12,702 nt of DNA from Candidatus Proteinoplasmatales archaeon SG8-5 (GTDB taxonomy: Archaea > Thermoplasmatota > Thermoplasmata > SG8-5), in contig LSSH01000087.1 in the NCBI GenBank assembly GCA_001595885.1, positions 1-12,702 on the forward strand, read 5' to 3'. Below, piece by piece: positions 12,652-12,702 of the stretch (positions are counted from its first letter, which is position 1; every line of letters begins with the position of its first letter). Position numbers and translations under genes: made by a program. The notes beneath the pieces are model-generated. The model saw nothing but the letters and a program-made list of their open reading frames with translations. It was not told the DNA's origin and did not search any database.

Positions 12652-12702
12652 ACGCCTCTTCAGGCGTCATACAACCTAAGGTTGAATACAGAAAGGAAAC
12701 GG
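12652..12702 (+). repeat. Intergenic repeat copy C, cut by the window end
   Basis: CTTCAGGCGTCATACAACCT lies exactly 90 bp after the matching bases of copy B, and the next 30 bases match B at 22 positions. The end GGAAACGG corresponds to GGATACGG in B, so the copy should continue past the window. Its start forms a perfect hairpin, ACGCCT-CTTC-AGGCGT, nested within TTAGG (12646-12650) and CCTAA. Confidence 0.65.

Noticed and set aside
12562..12702. Tandem repeat pair considered as a CRISPR array
   Set aside because: The unit is about 70 bp with a 19-bp gap and diverged copies, unlike 24-37 bp identical repeats with unique spacers; no cas gene is nearby.

Overview
The window looks archaeal and most resembles an uncultured member of the Thermoplasmatota (Thermoplasmata-like Euryarchaeota). 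The evidence is indirect. Several promoters are TATA-like (T-rich TTTTTAA or TTTATA types) and lie about 27-32 nt upstream of start codons. Internal operon genes carry a GGAGGTGAT-type Shine-Dalgarno site in a fixed register. The gene content also fits: a hexulose-phosphate synthase/RraA fusion, a KaiC-like ATPase, and a membrane protein combining a zinc ribbon, TPRs and a helix-hairpin-helix. Base composition is GC-rich by eye. No rRNA, tRNA, CRISPR array, transposase or phage gene was seen. No gene-free stretch exceeds about 210 bases.

Left part (1-5125): the 3' end of a probable TraB-family gene is followed by a leaderless-looking gene for a two-domain HPS-RraA protein. Next comes an acyl-CoA dehydrogenase gene with etfB and etfA. 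EtfA carries an extra N-terminal [4Fe-4S] ferredoxin domain. Together these form a self-contained acyl-CoA oxidation or enoyl-CoA reduction module that could pass electrons to or from ferredoxin. Each etf gene is preceded by a very small ORF with the same SD register, ending at or beside the etf start codon.

Middle (5126-7286): an intergenic region of about 210 bp holds one copy of a repeat (A) and a 12-bp inverted repeat directly upstream of a TATA box. It leads into a two-gene operon of an M20 metallohydrolase and a small radical SAM enzyme, joined by an ATGA overlap. The radical SAM gene contains a 53-bp stretch that is almost pure A+T.

Right part (7287-12702): a minus-strand gene encodes a membrane-anchored zinc-ribbon/TPR/HhH protein. 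It is divergent from a kaiC-like gene that is followed by a gene for a SAP-like, coiled-coil protein with a C-terminal longin/roadblock-like domain. Two competing hairpins lie between those two genes. A last two-gene unit encodes an anchored beta-sandwich protein and a four-helix membrane protein. The N-terminus of the latter is a 15-bp minisatellite encoding TTDQS/TTHQP repeats. The window ends in two more copies (B, C) of the repeat seen at 5160, arranged in tandem with a 90-bp period.

The strongest candidates for something undescribed are the A/B/C intergenic repeat family, the mini-ORFs coupled to etfB and etfA, and the KaiC-variant plus longin-like pair. All functional assignments come from reading motifs; no database search was run.
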